The notes under the pieces: model-generated
Database searches by the model: none
What the model was told of the DNA's origin: nothing
Seen by the model: the letters and a program-made list of their open reading frames with translations, nothing else
Origin: Rhizophagus clarus
Taxonomy: Eukaryota; Glomeromycota; Glomeromycetes; Glomerales; Glomeraceae
Assembly (NCBI GenBank): GCA_015698045.1
Contig: BLAL01000049.1
Span: 310,001-374,000, forward strand
Reading direction: 5' to 3'
Length of the DNA stretch: 64,000 bases
Made by a program: the position numbers and the translations under genes
Part shown: one piece after another, positions 24,364 to 36,444 of the stretch
Layout of the letters: each line of letters starts with the position of its first letter
How positions within the stretch are numbered: the stretch's first letter is position 1

Positions 24364-26064
24364 TAAAGTTGCCTGCCAAAACTAAAGAGTTTCGACATGT
24401 TGAAATTGTCGAAACTATTTCGTCACGTGATATATATAATATATACATATTGTCAATTTAACGAAAAAAACCATTTCGCAACGGTTTTTCAAGTATTTAA
24501 TAAAAAACGTTGCGAGACGTTTTTTATTTTTTAATTTTTAAACAAAAAAAACCGTTTTGCAACGGTTTTTCAAGCATTTAATAAAAAACGTTGTGAACCG
24601 TTTTTTATTTTTGATTTTTTAAGCGAAAAATGCAACGTTTTTCAAGCTTTTTTTTTAACTTAAAAAAAAACCGTTTTGCAACGGTATTTAATAAAAAACG
24701 TTGCGAAACATTTTTATTTTTGATTTTTTAAACAAAAAAAAACCATTTCGCAACAGTATTTAATAAAAAACGTTGTGAAACGTTTTTTATTTTTGATTTT
24801 TTAAGCGAAAAATGCAACGTTTTTCAAGCTTTTTTTTTAACTTAGAAAAAAAACTGTTTCGCAACGGTTTTTCAATTATTTAATAAAAAACGTTGCGAAA
24901 CATTTTTTATTTTTTTAACTTAAAAAAAAAACTATTTCGCAACAGTTTTTCAAGTATTTAATAAAAAACGTTGCGAAATGTTTTTTATTTTTGATTTTTT
25001 AAACAAAAAAAACCGTTTCGCAACAGTTTTTCAAGTATTTAAAAAAAATGTTGCAAAACGTTTTTTATTTTTGATTTTTTAAACAAAAAAAACCGTTTCG
25101 CAACGGTTTTTCAATTATTTAATAAAAAACGTTGCGAAACATTTTTTATTTTTGATTTTTAAGCGAAAAACGCAACGTTTTTCAAGCTTTTTTTTTTAAC
25201 TTAGAAAAAAAAACCATTTCGCAATGGTTTTTAATTATTTAATAAAAAATGTTGCGAAATGTTTTTTATTTTTTTAACTTAAAAAAAAAACCGTTTCGCA
25301 ACAGTTTTTCAAGTATTTAATAAAAAACGTTGTGAAACGTTTTTTATTTTTGATTTTTTAAACAAAAAAAACCATTTCGCAACGGTTTTTCAATTATTTA
25401 ATAAAAAACGTTGCGAAACGTTTTTTATTTTTGAATTTTTAAGCGAAAAGAACCATTTCGCAACGGTTTTTCAAGTTTTTTTAACTTAGAAAAAAAACCA
25501 TTTCGCAACAGTTTTTCGATTATTTAATAAAAACGTTGTGAAATGTTTTTTATTTTTGAATTTTTAAACGAAAAAACCCGTTTCGCAATGGTTTTTCAAG
25601 CATTTAATAAAAAACGTTGCAAAACGTTTTTTATTTTTGATTTTTTAAGCGAAAAGAACCGTTTTGCAATGGTTTTTCAAGCATTTAATAAAAAATGGTG
25701 CGAAACATTTTTTATTTTTTAACTTAAAGAAAAAAAACCGTTGCGCAATGGTTTTTCAATTATTTAATAAAAAATGGTGCGAAACATTTTTTATTTTTTA
25801 ACTTAAAGAAAAAAAACCGTTGCGCAATGGTTTTTCAATTATTTAATAAAAAACGTTGCGAAACGTTTCTTATTTTTGAATTTTTATTATAATGAATGAA
25901 ACCCGTTGTGAAACATTGTGATTTTACTTTCAGCAGTTTCGACATGTCGAAACTAGTTTCGACAATTTCAACGTGTCAAAACTATTTCGGCATTTCGGCA
26001 TTTCGACATATTTTAAGTTTCGACATTTTGACATTGGCCAATTGAGTTTCGGCAGGCAACTTTA
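24364..26064. mobile_element. hAT-like non-autonomous element, family 2, perfect 8-bp target duplication
   Basis: ATCATGAC flanks the element on both sides (24356-24363 and 26065-26072). The inverted termini are TAAAGTTGCCTGCCAAAACT and the reverse complement of TAAAGTTGCCTGCCGAAACT. Subterminal parts repeat GTTTCGACATGTTGAAATTG-type motifs. The interior (about 24460-25910) alternates AAAACCGTTTCGCAACGGTT with AAAAACGTTGCGAAACGTTT, separated by spacers such as TTCAAGTATTTAAT and ATTTTTGATTTTTTAAGC. This is nearly the same core as in family 1, although the termini differ. The 8-bp duplication and terminal start fit the hAT superfamily. There is no transposase frame. Confidence 0.85.
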
Positions 26065-26269
26065 ATCATGACTAACTATGATAGCCTATTCTCAAGGGGT
26101 AATAAGAAGTCTATATATAAATTTAAAGGAATAAAGGAAATGAAAAAGAAAAAAGAAATATTCTAAAAGGAAAAATAACAAAAACAAAAAATATGATTAA
26201 CTCAAAAGATTTCTATGTGCTAAATTATTAAACCTAAACTACAAAATCATATAAATTGTTCTAAAAGGA

Positions 26270-27790
26270 CCTTTAATCCTACTATTAATTGTTTCGTATT
26301 AGGCTGATTGGATTGGTTAGACCTAGAGTGAGAGTTCTTCTTAGTTATGGAATTTGTGGTTACCTGAAAATTGAGAATTAGATTTTTAATGAGAGGTAGG
26401 CTTGGAACGCCTAGGAATATTGCCAGTATTGCCAATTCGAACTGGAGAATGTTTCTTGAATCCAAGTTTAAGGGAGAAATAATAACATCATAATAAGCTA
26501 ACATCATTTCAAAGTTGAGGAGTATTTATACATTTAGAAGCTTGATCCCATATTGCGAAATAACTGATCAACTTCCTTTGCCCTGAGGATTCTTTAATAA
26601 TTTTAAATGATTTCATTTCACTCTCAGCCAAAAACTTGCTAAAAGTACAATTGGAAAATAGGGAGGATTCAGTTATGCCTACCGGTATATCAGTAATGAC
26701 TGCTTAAAACTTTTCTCATTATTTTCGTTCTGAAAGATTTTATGATGCTGGGAACTATCTAACTGGAATTCCTTCTAGTCTGATAGTCCACTTACCTCCA
26801 TTGTAAGCTTTAAGGCATGCATGATTTGGTATTAATCTTACCCTTGCTAAAAGATATTTTTTGTGCACTCTAGTGCTGATTGATATGATTTTTCCCCAAA
26901 AACTTAGGTTCCTAAGGAGAGTATAACTATCCCACTTGACCAGTATGTTATAGACTATTAAATCCAACAGCTGTGCCTGCTCTTCTTGCTGAGGACAATA
27001 ACTGGTAAGGATAAGATTTGAGTTATTAAAATTATCTGCTAAATGGTCTTGTTTTCTCTTTTTATCCTAATTATTCTGTGGCTGCTCCAAAGGTTTCTTA
27101 CTATCACTACTCTTCAAAGAAGTCACTGGTTGAGGAGGAACATTATTAAAGTAACCACTGTTGAACTGGAGGGTGTTTGCTCAGGTGATTGACTGCTAGA
27201 AACTATAAAGGGATTATTGTTATCCAGTGTTTGCTGTCGTTATTGAAGTTTCTTCAGCTTCTTTCTAGCAGATTTTTCTGAGATTGGGATAAAGACATAG
27301 CAGGTGGAGTGATTGGGTTAGAATGATATGGGGTAATAGGTACCTTACCTATAGTGTTCTCTGTTGTGTCATCCAGACTCATCGAATCTGATTGGTGTTA
27401 TATGGGTTGAGAAATTTCTATATCAGAAGTAATATGTTGTTATTGCATAAGGGGGCTGAGTTTTCAAATTAGTTGTGCAGATCTCCCAGTCATGATACTT
27501 GCAATCTTTAACAAAATGACTGATAATAGTCACTATGAAAGAGGAAAGTAAAAAGCTTTTTGGCTTTAGGAAAGCAAGAGGAGGATGTTCTATTAGTTGC
27601 ATAACATCTTTATTTGAGGAAAGAAATCCTTTCAACAGCTCGTTATCAACTTCTACTTGGTTGAAAAAGGCTATATTCTTAGCTATTATGCCTCTCTAAT
27701 TTCGATTGCTATAGATTCCATAAGAGATTCTTTATGGTGCTTGAAAAATCACTTTGGGTTGTTATAAAGTGTTTTTTGGGTTGAGGAGTT
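26270..27790 (-). pseudogene. Decayed ORF1-like (RRM-like) transposon gene, copy 2
   Basis: Minus-strand conceptual translation contains a stretch ending HACLKAYNGGKWTIRLEGIP (26770-26830 region) followed by VR, a stop, FPAS, a stop and NLSERK (down to about 26725). In the related copy the two stop positions carry Trp, and both lesions are consistent with TGG changed by G-to-A. An N-terminal acidic/Ser-rich part reads SDSMSLDDTTENTIG near 27340-27390. Frameshifts and stops are numerous, so the gene is dead. Similarity to copies at 10.0-11.3 kb and 47.2-48.8 kb marks a repeated family. Function is probably nucleic-acid binding in a retroelement, which is inference. Confidence 0.55.
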
Positions 27791-28366
27791 CATATTTGTT
27801 GTTTATTTGCAGTATTTTGTAACAAAATAAATGTCCTATAAACAAAATAAAATTTTTTTCTTCTGTGAAAAAATTTGGTTTACAGATCAACAGTAGAGTG
27901 CCTAAAATTTATTATAATATATAATATTTATTAAAATTATAATAATAAAATATATAGTATCTTTATTTATATTAATAAGTATTTAAAATAAAAACATTTA
28001 TCATAATATATTAATATATAACTGATAAAATTAGTAATATTTAATTCGCATTTCATGTAACAACCAGACAAATTTATTAGATAAATGAAGCAAATTTTGC
28101 CAATCTTCTTAATAAAATTAAATAATTAATTTTTTCAATATAAATGTAACACCATATTTATGTGGCTTAATCAATACAAAACTTGTATTATTTTGTACAT
28201 CAATACTAAAATCATATGTTTAGCAAATTTTTTAAAAATTTTTAAAAAAACAAAAAAAATTTTTTACTTGTGTGCCAGTTGGATTTCAACACCAAAAATT
28301 TCACATTTTCTTTACATACATGACTTATTTATTACAAATTTTGAAAGAAATATAAAATTATTTATG
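27791..28366. other. Gene-free AT-rich stretch
   Basis: No gene or structured repeat was recognised between the ORF1-like remnant and the DDE-like remnant. The open frame at 28160-28372 is AT-driven and lacks protein-like features. Confidence 0.5.
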
Positions 28367-29515
28367 TCCTAAATGCTTGAACTACTATTGCTGCTTCTTG
28401 ACAGTACTGACTTGCATAATGAGAGACCCAATTACGTATAATCTTCAGTTTTAGTACTTCTTTTTCTTCAATCATTCTGTCTTTTGCATTTTTCTTTAGT
28501 TGTATAAGCATACTTTCTGCAGTATGCCTTTCACTTTTATTAATATTATCCTCTAAAAAATATTCTTGTAAAAGGTTTCACACTTTCTTAAAAATATGTT
28601 ACCACCCCTTTTCTTCCAAATTTTTGTACAGATTTCAATGCCTATTCACAGGTCAATGGCTAAAACAAAAATTGTGAGCTAAAAATATCAAAGGTGGATA
28701 TAAGTTATTATACTGAATAACTATTTAGTTTTTACCTTAGGTTTAATATTACTTATTTTTATCTCTAATCAAATTTTTGCCTTTATCCAAATAGAGATCA
28801 TAACTTGATAAATAATTCGTATTATCTAAAACTGATGAATAGTAAAATATTACATAATGTTGCAAGGCATTAATGTGAAAATCACATTTATATACCTGGT
28901 ATTTTTGACAAGATATCTTTGGCCAACGTTATTTTTAACTCCTTTATCAAATTGCTTTTATTTGTATCTATATCCTTCAGAATATCATGAGCCTCCAGTT
29001 GTTTTTTTATATGGTTTTTTTTAGTTTCTTTATCTAAATTCCTATATTTACATGTTGAATCAATTGTTTCATCTGAATCAAATAATTCTAATAATTCTAA
29101 TTAGATCAATTAACGTCTATAAAACCTGTATCATTTGGCAACAAAACCATCCAAGAATTCTCAGGTATTGTGGGTGTTGATATACTAGAATTAGAGACCT
29201 GCATTTGGCCATATTTTGAAATCCAGCCTGGTCTGAAATATACAGTAAAATTAAAAGCCCAGCCCAGCCCAGCCTAGACCTGGCCTGAAATATATAAAAA
29301 CTCAGCTGGCCTGAACCTGGACCGAAATTTTTATATTATTGTGTTTTACATTTTTGTTGTTTAAAGTTACATTATTTTAATATATTAATGCTTCAAAGTT
29401 CAGTTTTTAATTTTTTTTAAACACAAATGTTAAAAAAAAATTAGTAATATAGATCTCAAATTTGTAGTAAAATTTAATGATTTGCATAATAGAAATATCA
29501 CAAAAATACTAATTT

Positions 29516-29551
<36 letters not shown>

Positions 29552-32500
29552 CAGTGTTTAAAACATTATTATTTATAATAAAATTATAAAATATATAATA
29601 GTTATATTAAAAAATGATAATGTCTAGATAAATTTAAAATTTGATCAGAATTAAATAGGTAGTTTGGCCAGAATTAAGAAAATCCAGATTTATATTCTGA
29701 ACCCAGACCAGTCTGGAAATTTGTTAAGAACAGGCTAGCCTGACCTGGACCCAGATTCTGGGCTGGGTCTGAGCCAGGTTTTGAACTTGGACTTGGCCCG
29801 TTGCAGATTTCTAACTAGAATTTGGTTTCTCAATTGTTTTTGATTGTAGTTTTTCCAAATCTTTTAAAGAAAAACTTGTCCAAGTGCCAAGTTTTGCAAT
29901 ATCTCTTGCTTGAATATAACCAGAATACTCTTCAACAATTGGCCATGATCACTTAAACCAATTGAAAATACCAGGTAACTTGTTTCTTTCTTTTCCAGAT
30001 TCTGTAGAAAAGGTATTTTAAGAATTTGTAAACAAACCTAACTAAACAATAATTCATTAGTATAATTTCCAATTTACAACCTTTTTTTCTATCAGGTTTC
30101 AGATGAGATACTAACATTCCACAAATTTCAAATATTGCATTTTTAGTGTCTTTTTCTGATGATATATCAAATCCTAACTTTACATGTCGATTAATAGAAT
30201 ATACAATCTATATATTTCAAACATAAAGTAAGCCAATATTATCTAATTTAAAGAACAGATTTGAACAGACCTGAGCATGATGGCTGTCGATTGTTGTTTT
30301 GGCCTTTTTAGACTCAAGAAATATTTATTTTTTTGGCCAAATATCATACCAGTTTGGCCAATGTCTCAAAATCATCATCAAATCAGCGTTATGATAATGA
30401 CCTCCATTATTAGAAATAATTGTTACCCATTCTGATTTCTTTTTTATAGATTCAATAACAGCATAAAGACTGGAAATAGTAAACCAAGCATCTTGATAAG
30501 GGTCATTAATCCAATAATCATATGCTTGGATATTAAGTTCAAAAGAATCTTCTTTGCGAATATATACCAATACTAAATTGAGTGTCTATTCTTTTTTTTC
30601 AATCTTTTGTTTCTCTTGTGCTTTTAGGTAATACCTTCATTTTATAATCCACAATAATAAGTGCTTCTTTTTTATCTAATTTTAACAAATTTGCATTGAA
30701 TTGTGCATTTAGGTATATTTTTCTCATTTGATGAGCAAGATAGTATAAGAGATACTCTTGATATTCATCTAGTTTGGTATGCAATGTAATTGGATATCAT
30801 TTTTTAGTTGGTAAAAAATTGCAAATAATTGTCCACATTTAACATATTCATGATTATGTGATTCTGTATAAATACTAAAGGCGTATAAAAAACAATGGCT
30901 AATACATTTATTATGGACAACAGTTCCATTTGCAACAATTTCAAATACTTGTTCATAGGATTTTTTAAGATATTAGCGTAAATGCTCAAGTTTATTAATG
31001 TAATCTTTCTAAATTATTATTTGTAAAATAATCAAAATAAATAAACAAACTTCATAATATATTATAAATAAAATAAATTGCAATTGAAAAATTTTACCTG
31101 AAGATTATTGTTTTGAATGTTTTTTTTAATAAAATGTTTCATTTCTGCAAAAATTTTATATCCATAATAACTGCAAATTGAACAAAGCCTATCAAGATTC
31201 TCTTGATAAATATATTGATTTCCTTGTAAAAATGTCATAAAAGATGTTCTTTTAATACCATCTGGAAACTAGCAGCTAAATTTTTCCCACAAATATTCTT
31301 TTGTACTTTTAAGATATTTTATCAGAAGTCCAGTTTTAGTTTCTGTTTTATAGCTACTAATTATTACATTGTTTTTGTCATCCAAAAATTGTTGCACCTG
31401 ATCTAATTTTTCATGTAGAATTGTTGTTCGTGTAAAAATAGATTTTTCAATACGTTCAGCATCTGGACCATAGAGTCTTGCATATTTGCATGTTTCATTG
31501 ATCATTTCTGATAAAAAAATCTAATAAAAAAAATTTGAATTAAATACTATCTATTATAAATTTTATTTTTTCCCAAATGTATAAATAAAAATTTTACTAA
31601 CATTCAAATTCTTTTTGATTTTACAATATAAAAACTGATTCGCAACAATAAATAAAATATGTCTCTTTTCATCTTGACCTCTTTTATTTACATTCAATGA
31701 TTCCTGAATACAATTCCATAAAATTTTAGTCTGATCACTTGGTGCAGGATGAAGAAAATCAAGATCACATAAAATTCGTAACATTTCACAATCTTTATTT
31801 GAATTACTGATCTTATCCAAAATTCAAATTGCAAATATAAATTTAAATTAGATAAATAGATATATTTTTGTATTATTACTTAGTGTTAATATATTCATTT
31901 CTTACCTTACATTGATTTTTATTATATGGTGTAATTTTTACACCACCTATATGCCTAAGTATTGATTCTTAAGCACTAAATCTTATTTGATATTCAGATC
32001 CATATAGTTGCATCAAAGAAATTTGCAATTCAAATTATTTCACTCTGTTGATTTTTCTAATTTTTAATAAACTTCATCCAATTGACACCAGATTTTGTTT
32101 ATTTTATTAGATTATATTCAAATATTTGTTATAATAAAGGTGAATTATTCCATTCTTTTGGTATATACGATAAAATCTGCAGCTTGCTGATTAATACTCG
32201 TATATATTCATTATCAATTCCAAATAATTTGTTTGCATCAAATTTTGGTTTATGATTTACATGAAATCATACATCTGCTGGAGTTTTCCTATAAATAATA
32301 TTCCTAAATTTATTAGTTATTACCTTCATAGACAGTAAGAATACATTTTTTAGCAGTAAAATTTTAAACATATAAAAATTGTTTTTTATTCACATTATTA
32401 ATAAAAAATGATTGATATCCGTCTCCAGTATAGTTTCATTCTTGATTTTCAGAAATTCCAATTTTAAAAACTATTATTTGAAGTTGTTTCACAAAAAATT

Positions 32501-32880
32501 CAAAAGATTAAAATTGAACGTCCTTTAATAATTATTCTACAATAATCTCTTAATCAAACCCATAACAAGTGGCTCAGAAAATTTTGTTTTTGTTCCAAAA
32601 AGATGTTTATATAATGATGTAATTGCAAATAAAGAATTTGTACATATATCACTATTTATTAACTCGTTATTTATAAAATAACAAATTGCTTGATATCTTG
32701 AGCTGAGTGAAATTTCTATATTTAGTTTCAAAACAGTGATAATAAAGTCATAGCCATTGAGTTTTGTAAGTGTTTGCATACCTAATCTTATTGAAACTAG
32801 TAGTGTTACCTGATTGTTTATATTTCTTCCAATTGCTATCCACCATTCCTGAGAAAAATGCCTATAATGTGTTTTCAAAA
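28367..32880 (-). pseudogene. Decayed DDE-like transposase or transposon-associated gene
   Basis: Several minus-strand blocks read as protein in changing frames. From N- to C-terminus they are SRYQAICYFINNELINSDIC (32.7 kb), DLDFLHPAPSDQTKILWNCI (31.7 kb), KYARLYGPDAERIEKSIFTR (31.45 kb), QMRKIYLNAQFNANLLKLDK followed by an acidic-basic VDYKMKVLPKSTRETKD (30.6-30.75 kb), and WVTIISNNGGHYHNADLMMI (30.35-30.45 kb). A tail reading NWVSHYASQYCQEAAIVVQA stops near 28370. The VDYK and (S/D)NGGHYHN blocks look like successive acidic motifs of an RNase-H-fold DDE enzyme. I recognise this as a repeated fungal family but cannot name it. Frames are broken many times, and a hAT-like element interrupts it at 29192-29813. 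Confidence 0.5.
29192..29813. mobile_element. hAT-like non-autonomous element, family 3, perfect 8-bp target duplication
   Basis: ACTAGAAT lies on both sides (29184-29191 and 29814-29821). Termini are TAGAGACCTGCATTTGGCC and the reverse complement of TAGAAATCTGCAACGGGCC, an imperfect inverted repeat. Subterminal regions are rich in CAGCCC, GGCCTGAA and TCTGGGCTGGGTCT motifs, giving a local G+C rise. The centre is AT-rich with a TATATA run near 29520-29545. There is no coding capacity. The insertion interrupts the decayed DDE-like gene, so it is younger than that gene. Confidence 0.8.
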
Positions 32881-33848
32881 TAATTTTTCCAATAGAAAGA
32901 AGAATTGTATTATAACTTTTAGTTTGGCATTACGTTTAGACATAGTTTGTAAGTATTAAAAAAAATGGTTGGGTATAAAAAAAAGCTGGATTCAGATTAG
33001 ACTTATTTTTTCATATGTTTAATATTCTGGCTTCATATATGAGTAATTATCCAATTATTACACAGATCACAAATTAATAAATAAATAATAAAGTATAAAT
33101 ATAAAAAGTTAGTAATCATCATAATAAAATACATAAATATAAAAAAATAATATTATAAAGATTTAATAAAATTTATAAAAAAAAAAGAAAAATATATAAT
33201 AATATTAGTAAAATATAAAAAAAAAGAATAATATTAATAATATTAAAAAAAAGTAAAGTTAATATTATAATATAACATTATTATTTTCTTAAGTTTTTAA
33301 ATCATTTTATCAGGAAAAAAAACTCTTTTTAGTCATGTTCATAACTGAAACTTGATGTAGTGACAAGACTAAAATTTTGGTGATAAAAAGTAATAATTTT
33401 CTATTTTTTACTACTAACAAATATTTATTTCCAACAACTCTAATTATATAAGCATAAGTATTTGCTCAAATAAAAAGTTTTAACATTAAAATATAAAAAA
33501 TATGAACTTCATGTCTACCTTTCTTCATAATAAAAAAAACTATAAGGATGCGTATAAAGACGCAACTATTACTAACAATTTTATTAATAAAATTAAAAAT
33601 TTTATATTGTACAGTGACATAAAAACAGCTAATCAGTTTAGGCAACAAAAACTTAACTGGTATATTATAGCTTAGAAGAATGCTAGAATAACATAATGCT
33701 ATAATAAAAGCTTCTTTTCTTATTTCTGACAACAACAAAACAATCACTAACAGTCATACAGATTAGCTATCAAATCACATTAATAGGATCCAAAATTACG
33801 ATACACAAGAACTGTTACCTCTGAGATCAACTATACAGATTTCCTTAT
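32881..33848. other. AT-rich gene-free stretch
   Basis: No gene was recognised. The part around 33100-33290 is a low-complexity A-rich run with AATATTATAATA-like repetition. Confidence 0.5.
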
Positions 33849-34600
33849 ATGACAATAATCAGCAAGGTCATACTAAAGATAACCAATCTTTTACATAAAA
33901 TACGTTGCATAATGATGATAATAAAGGAAAAGATCTTGCAGTACCATACACAACTTTTAATGATATATCAAAACACAGCACAGGAGAAGCCCAAAAGGAA
34001 GATGTTATGGAAAAAAACAATTATACAAAGGCAGACCAGACCTGCTAATAAAAAAAAAAAACAAAATCTTAAAAACATTCCAACTGAAAATAAACAGGCT
34101 GCTATAGTTACACATTATAGCATTAAAACACATAGTGCAACTAAAATAAAGGATATAGTAGCTATACTATCCACTGCCAATAGTATATCCATATTCATTA
34201 ACAACCTCATAAACCTTAATAAATATACTTCTTTATATCTCATTACTGTTCCTGAAAAGAGTAAGAAAAATCTGTATATCCTAGAATTATAAACACTATC
34301 AAAAGATATCATCATGACAGATATATAAAATACTAACAAATCTAATCTATCATCTCATGTACTTGATGATAACTACAGCCAGTTGTATAATGCTATGAAA
34401 AATGTTAGCTTATCACACATAGCTAATTAACTAGATGATCTTGAGATAAAAGATGAAATTAACAAATCAGACAAATCATCAAGTTTAGATTTGGTTAAAA
34501 ACCCCTAAAAAATTTTTCATTCCAGCATACTCTTTCTTACCTAATATTTACACTGTTGATAGTAATACCAATAATCACTAAATATTTGTAGTAAGATAAC
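33849..34600 (+). pseudogene. Unclassified coding remnant
   Basis: A + strand frame of 147 codons opens at 33849. A second frame over the same region reads KDLAVPYTTFNDISKHSTGE, followed further on by DDNYSQLYNAMKNVSLSHIA near 34365-34430. Codon-like structure in shifting frames with stops suggests a decayed transposon gene. No domain was recognised and I do not assign a function. Confidence 0.3.
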
Positions 34601-36444
34601 TCTATCAATATCAATGCTAGAGAGTTGCAATATATATCATTAGATTTAACATGATGAGATGAATCAAATGAGAGTAAAATTGTTAAAATTAAATTATGAA
34701 TTCAGAAATATTCATACTTCTATATTATTATAAAATTTTGAAGTGTATAATTACAGATTTATGTAATTTAGTAATTTCAGATTTTGGATTTACCAATTGA
34801 ATTTTGAAAATAACTATAGAATATGAATGAAAGAATTGTTTTTCTACTTTAATTTTTCTTTTACTTTAAGACTAATTAATATTGCTTTAGAATTTTTAGA
34901 TTTTTTAAAAGTAGTTCATATATCTAAATCTGAATAGATAATATTATAATTATTGGATTTTTTCTTCATTCTCTACCTTTGACAATTTTGTAAAAACAAG
35001 TATTTTGATTTAAAGAATAAGTTTGATTGTTTAATAAAATTAGGAGTAGCTAATCTTGGTAAAACTATTCAAAATTAGTTATTATTTAATTATCAAAAGA
35101 GATAATTAATTCTAAGATTTGTATTGGCATTATTGATTTGTAATCTAAGGTTAAAGGAGAATCTTTACAATTTATCCTATTTTTTTCTTCCATATTAATT
35201 ACTTCTATTATTAATGTATCTTTGGATAAAGTTTAAAGATTTTTAAATACAAATTAAAGTAATGTATCATACTAATATTAAAGGAGTCATGAAATGAGGG
35301 CTATTCAAGAATAACTAATAAGTCATTAATAACTGTTGAATAGCTGTTGATTGCTGATAGAATTTTAGTAATTTTTTTCATCAGGAAAATTAAAATGCAA
35401 ACATTTTTTAACTTTGGTTTATTATTATTTTTCTCTTGAAAATTTGTATTTTATTAAAACTCTTTAATAGGCAACTTTATTTTAATTAAAATAATTAAAA
35501 TAATTAGTAATTTACTAGTTATTATAAAATTTCCAAATTTTATTATAATAAAATTAATAAAATTTGTAATAATAAAATAATTATTATATATTAAATAAAA
35601 TTGTTAAAATTTATAAAAATTTTATTTTATTTTATTATATAATAAATAATTATTAGTATTGTAAATTGATAAATATAAAGTTTTTATTATATATAAATTA
35701 TGATTTCAAATTTTATTATCTTAAAAACTAGTGATTGAATAATTTATAGCTTATTAAATTTAATAAGGCAAATATTTTAATATATGGTTCATTATTCTAG
35801 ATACAAATTGATTGAAATATTTCATTTTAAAATTTTAGTTATATAAGATTTAACTTATTTTAATAATAATTTAATGGTTAAACTCTTAGTTTTAAATCAT
35901 GTAAAATGAATTTTATTGGTTGATTTTATAGAATATATGCATTCAAATATTATTTTTTTTCCTAATTATAAATAATTATTAATCAATTATTTTTAATAAT
36001 TATTATTTTTTGAATTATTATCTTTGAATTTATCATATTTATTATATTTAGAATTACATAATATTTTATAATTTTGACCTGCTTTATAATACCCAAATTT
36101 TCCATAAACTTAATAATTTTAATTCTATATATCATCATGTTAATAACTATTTAATAGAAATAGACTTTGTTATATGAAATAGCAATCTAAATTATCACAT
36201 AATAGAGAGTTTATTATTTAAAATAATTTATCTTTTAATCACTTCTATATTTTAACATCATATAATTAAAAGTAATGGTTTTAAACTGTTTGCACCATAG
36301 ATATATTTTTTATAACATTTATGCTAGCATATTGTGAATTGTGTTGTAATCTGTTTCATAATATATTACGAATGCAAATAATTTATTAAATATTCAAACA
36401 AAATCAATATTTAAACTTATTAATTATGAAAATTAGAAAAAGGA
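34601..36444. other. AT-rich gene-free stretch downstream of the mitochondrial RNA polymerase gene
   Basis: No gene, RNA or clear repeat was recognised in 1.8 kb. Composition becomes extremely AT-rich at 35450-36060 with short TTATTATAAAATT-like repetitions. Confidence 0.5.
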
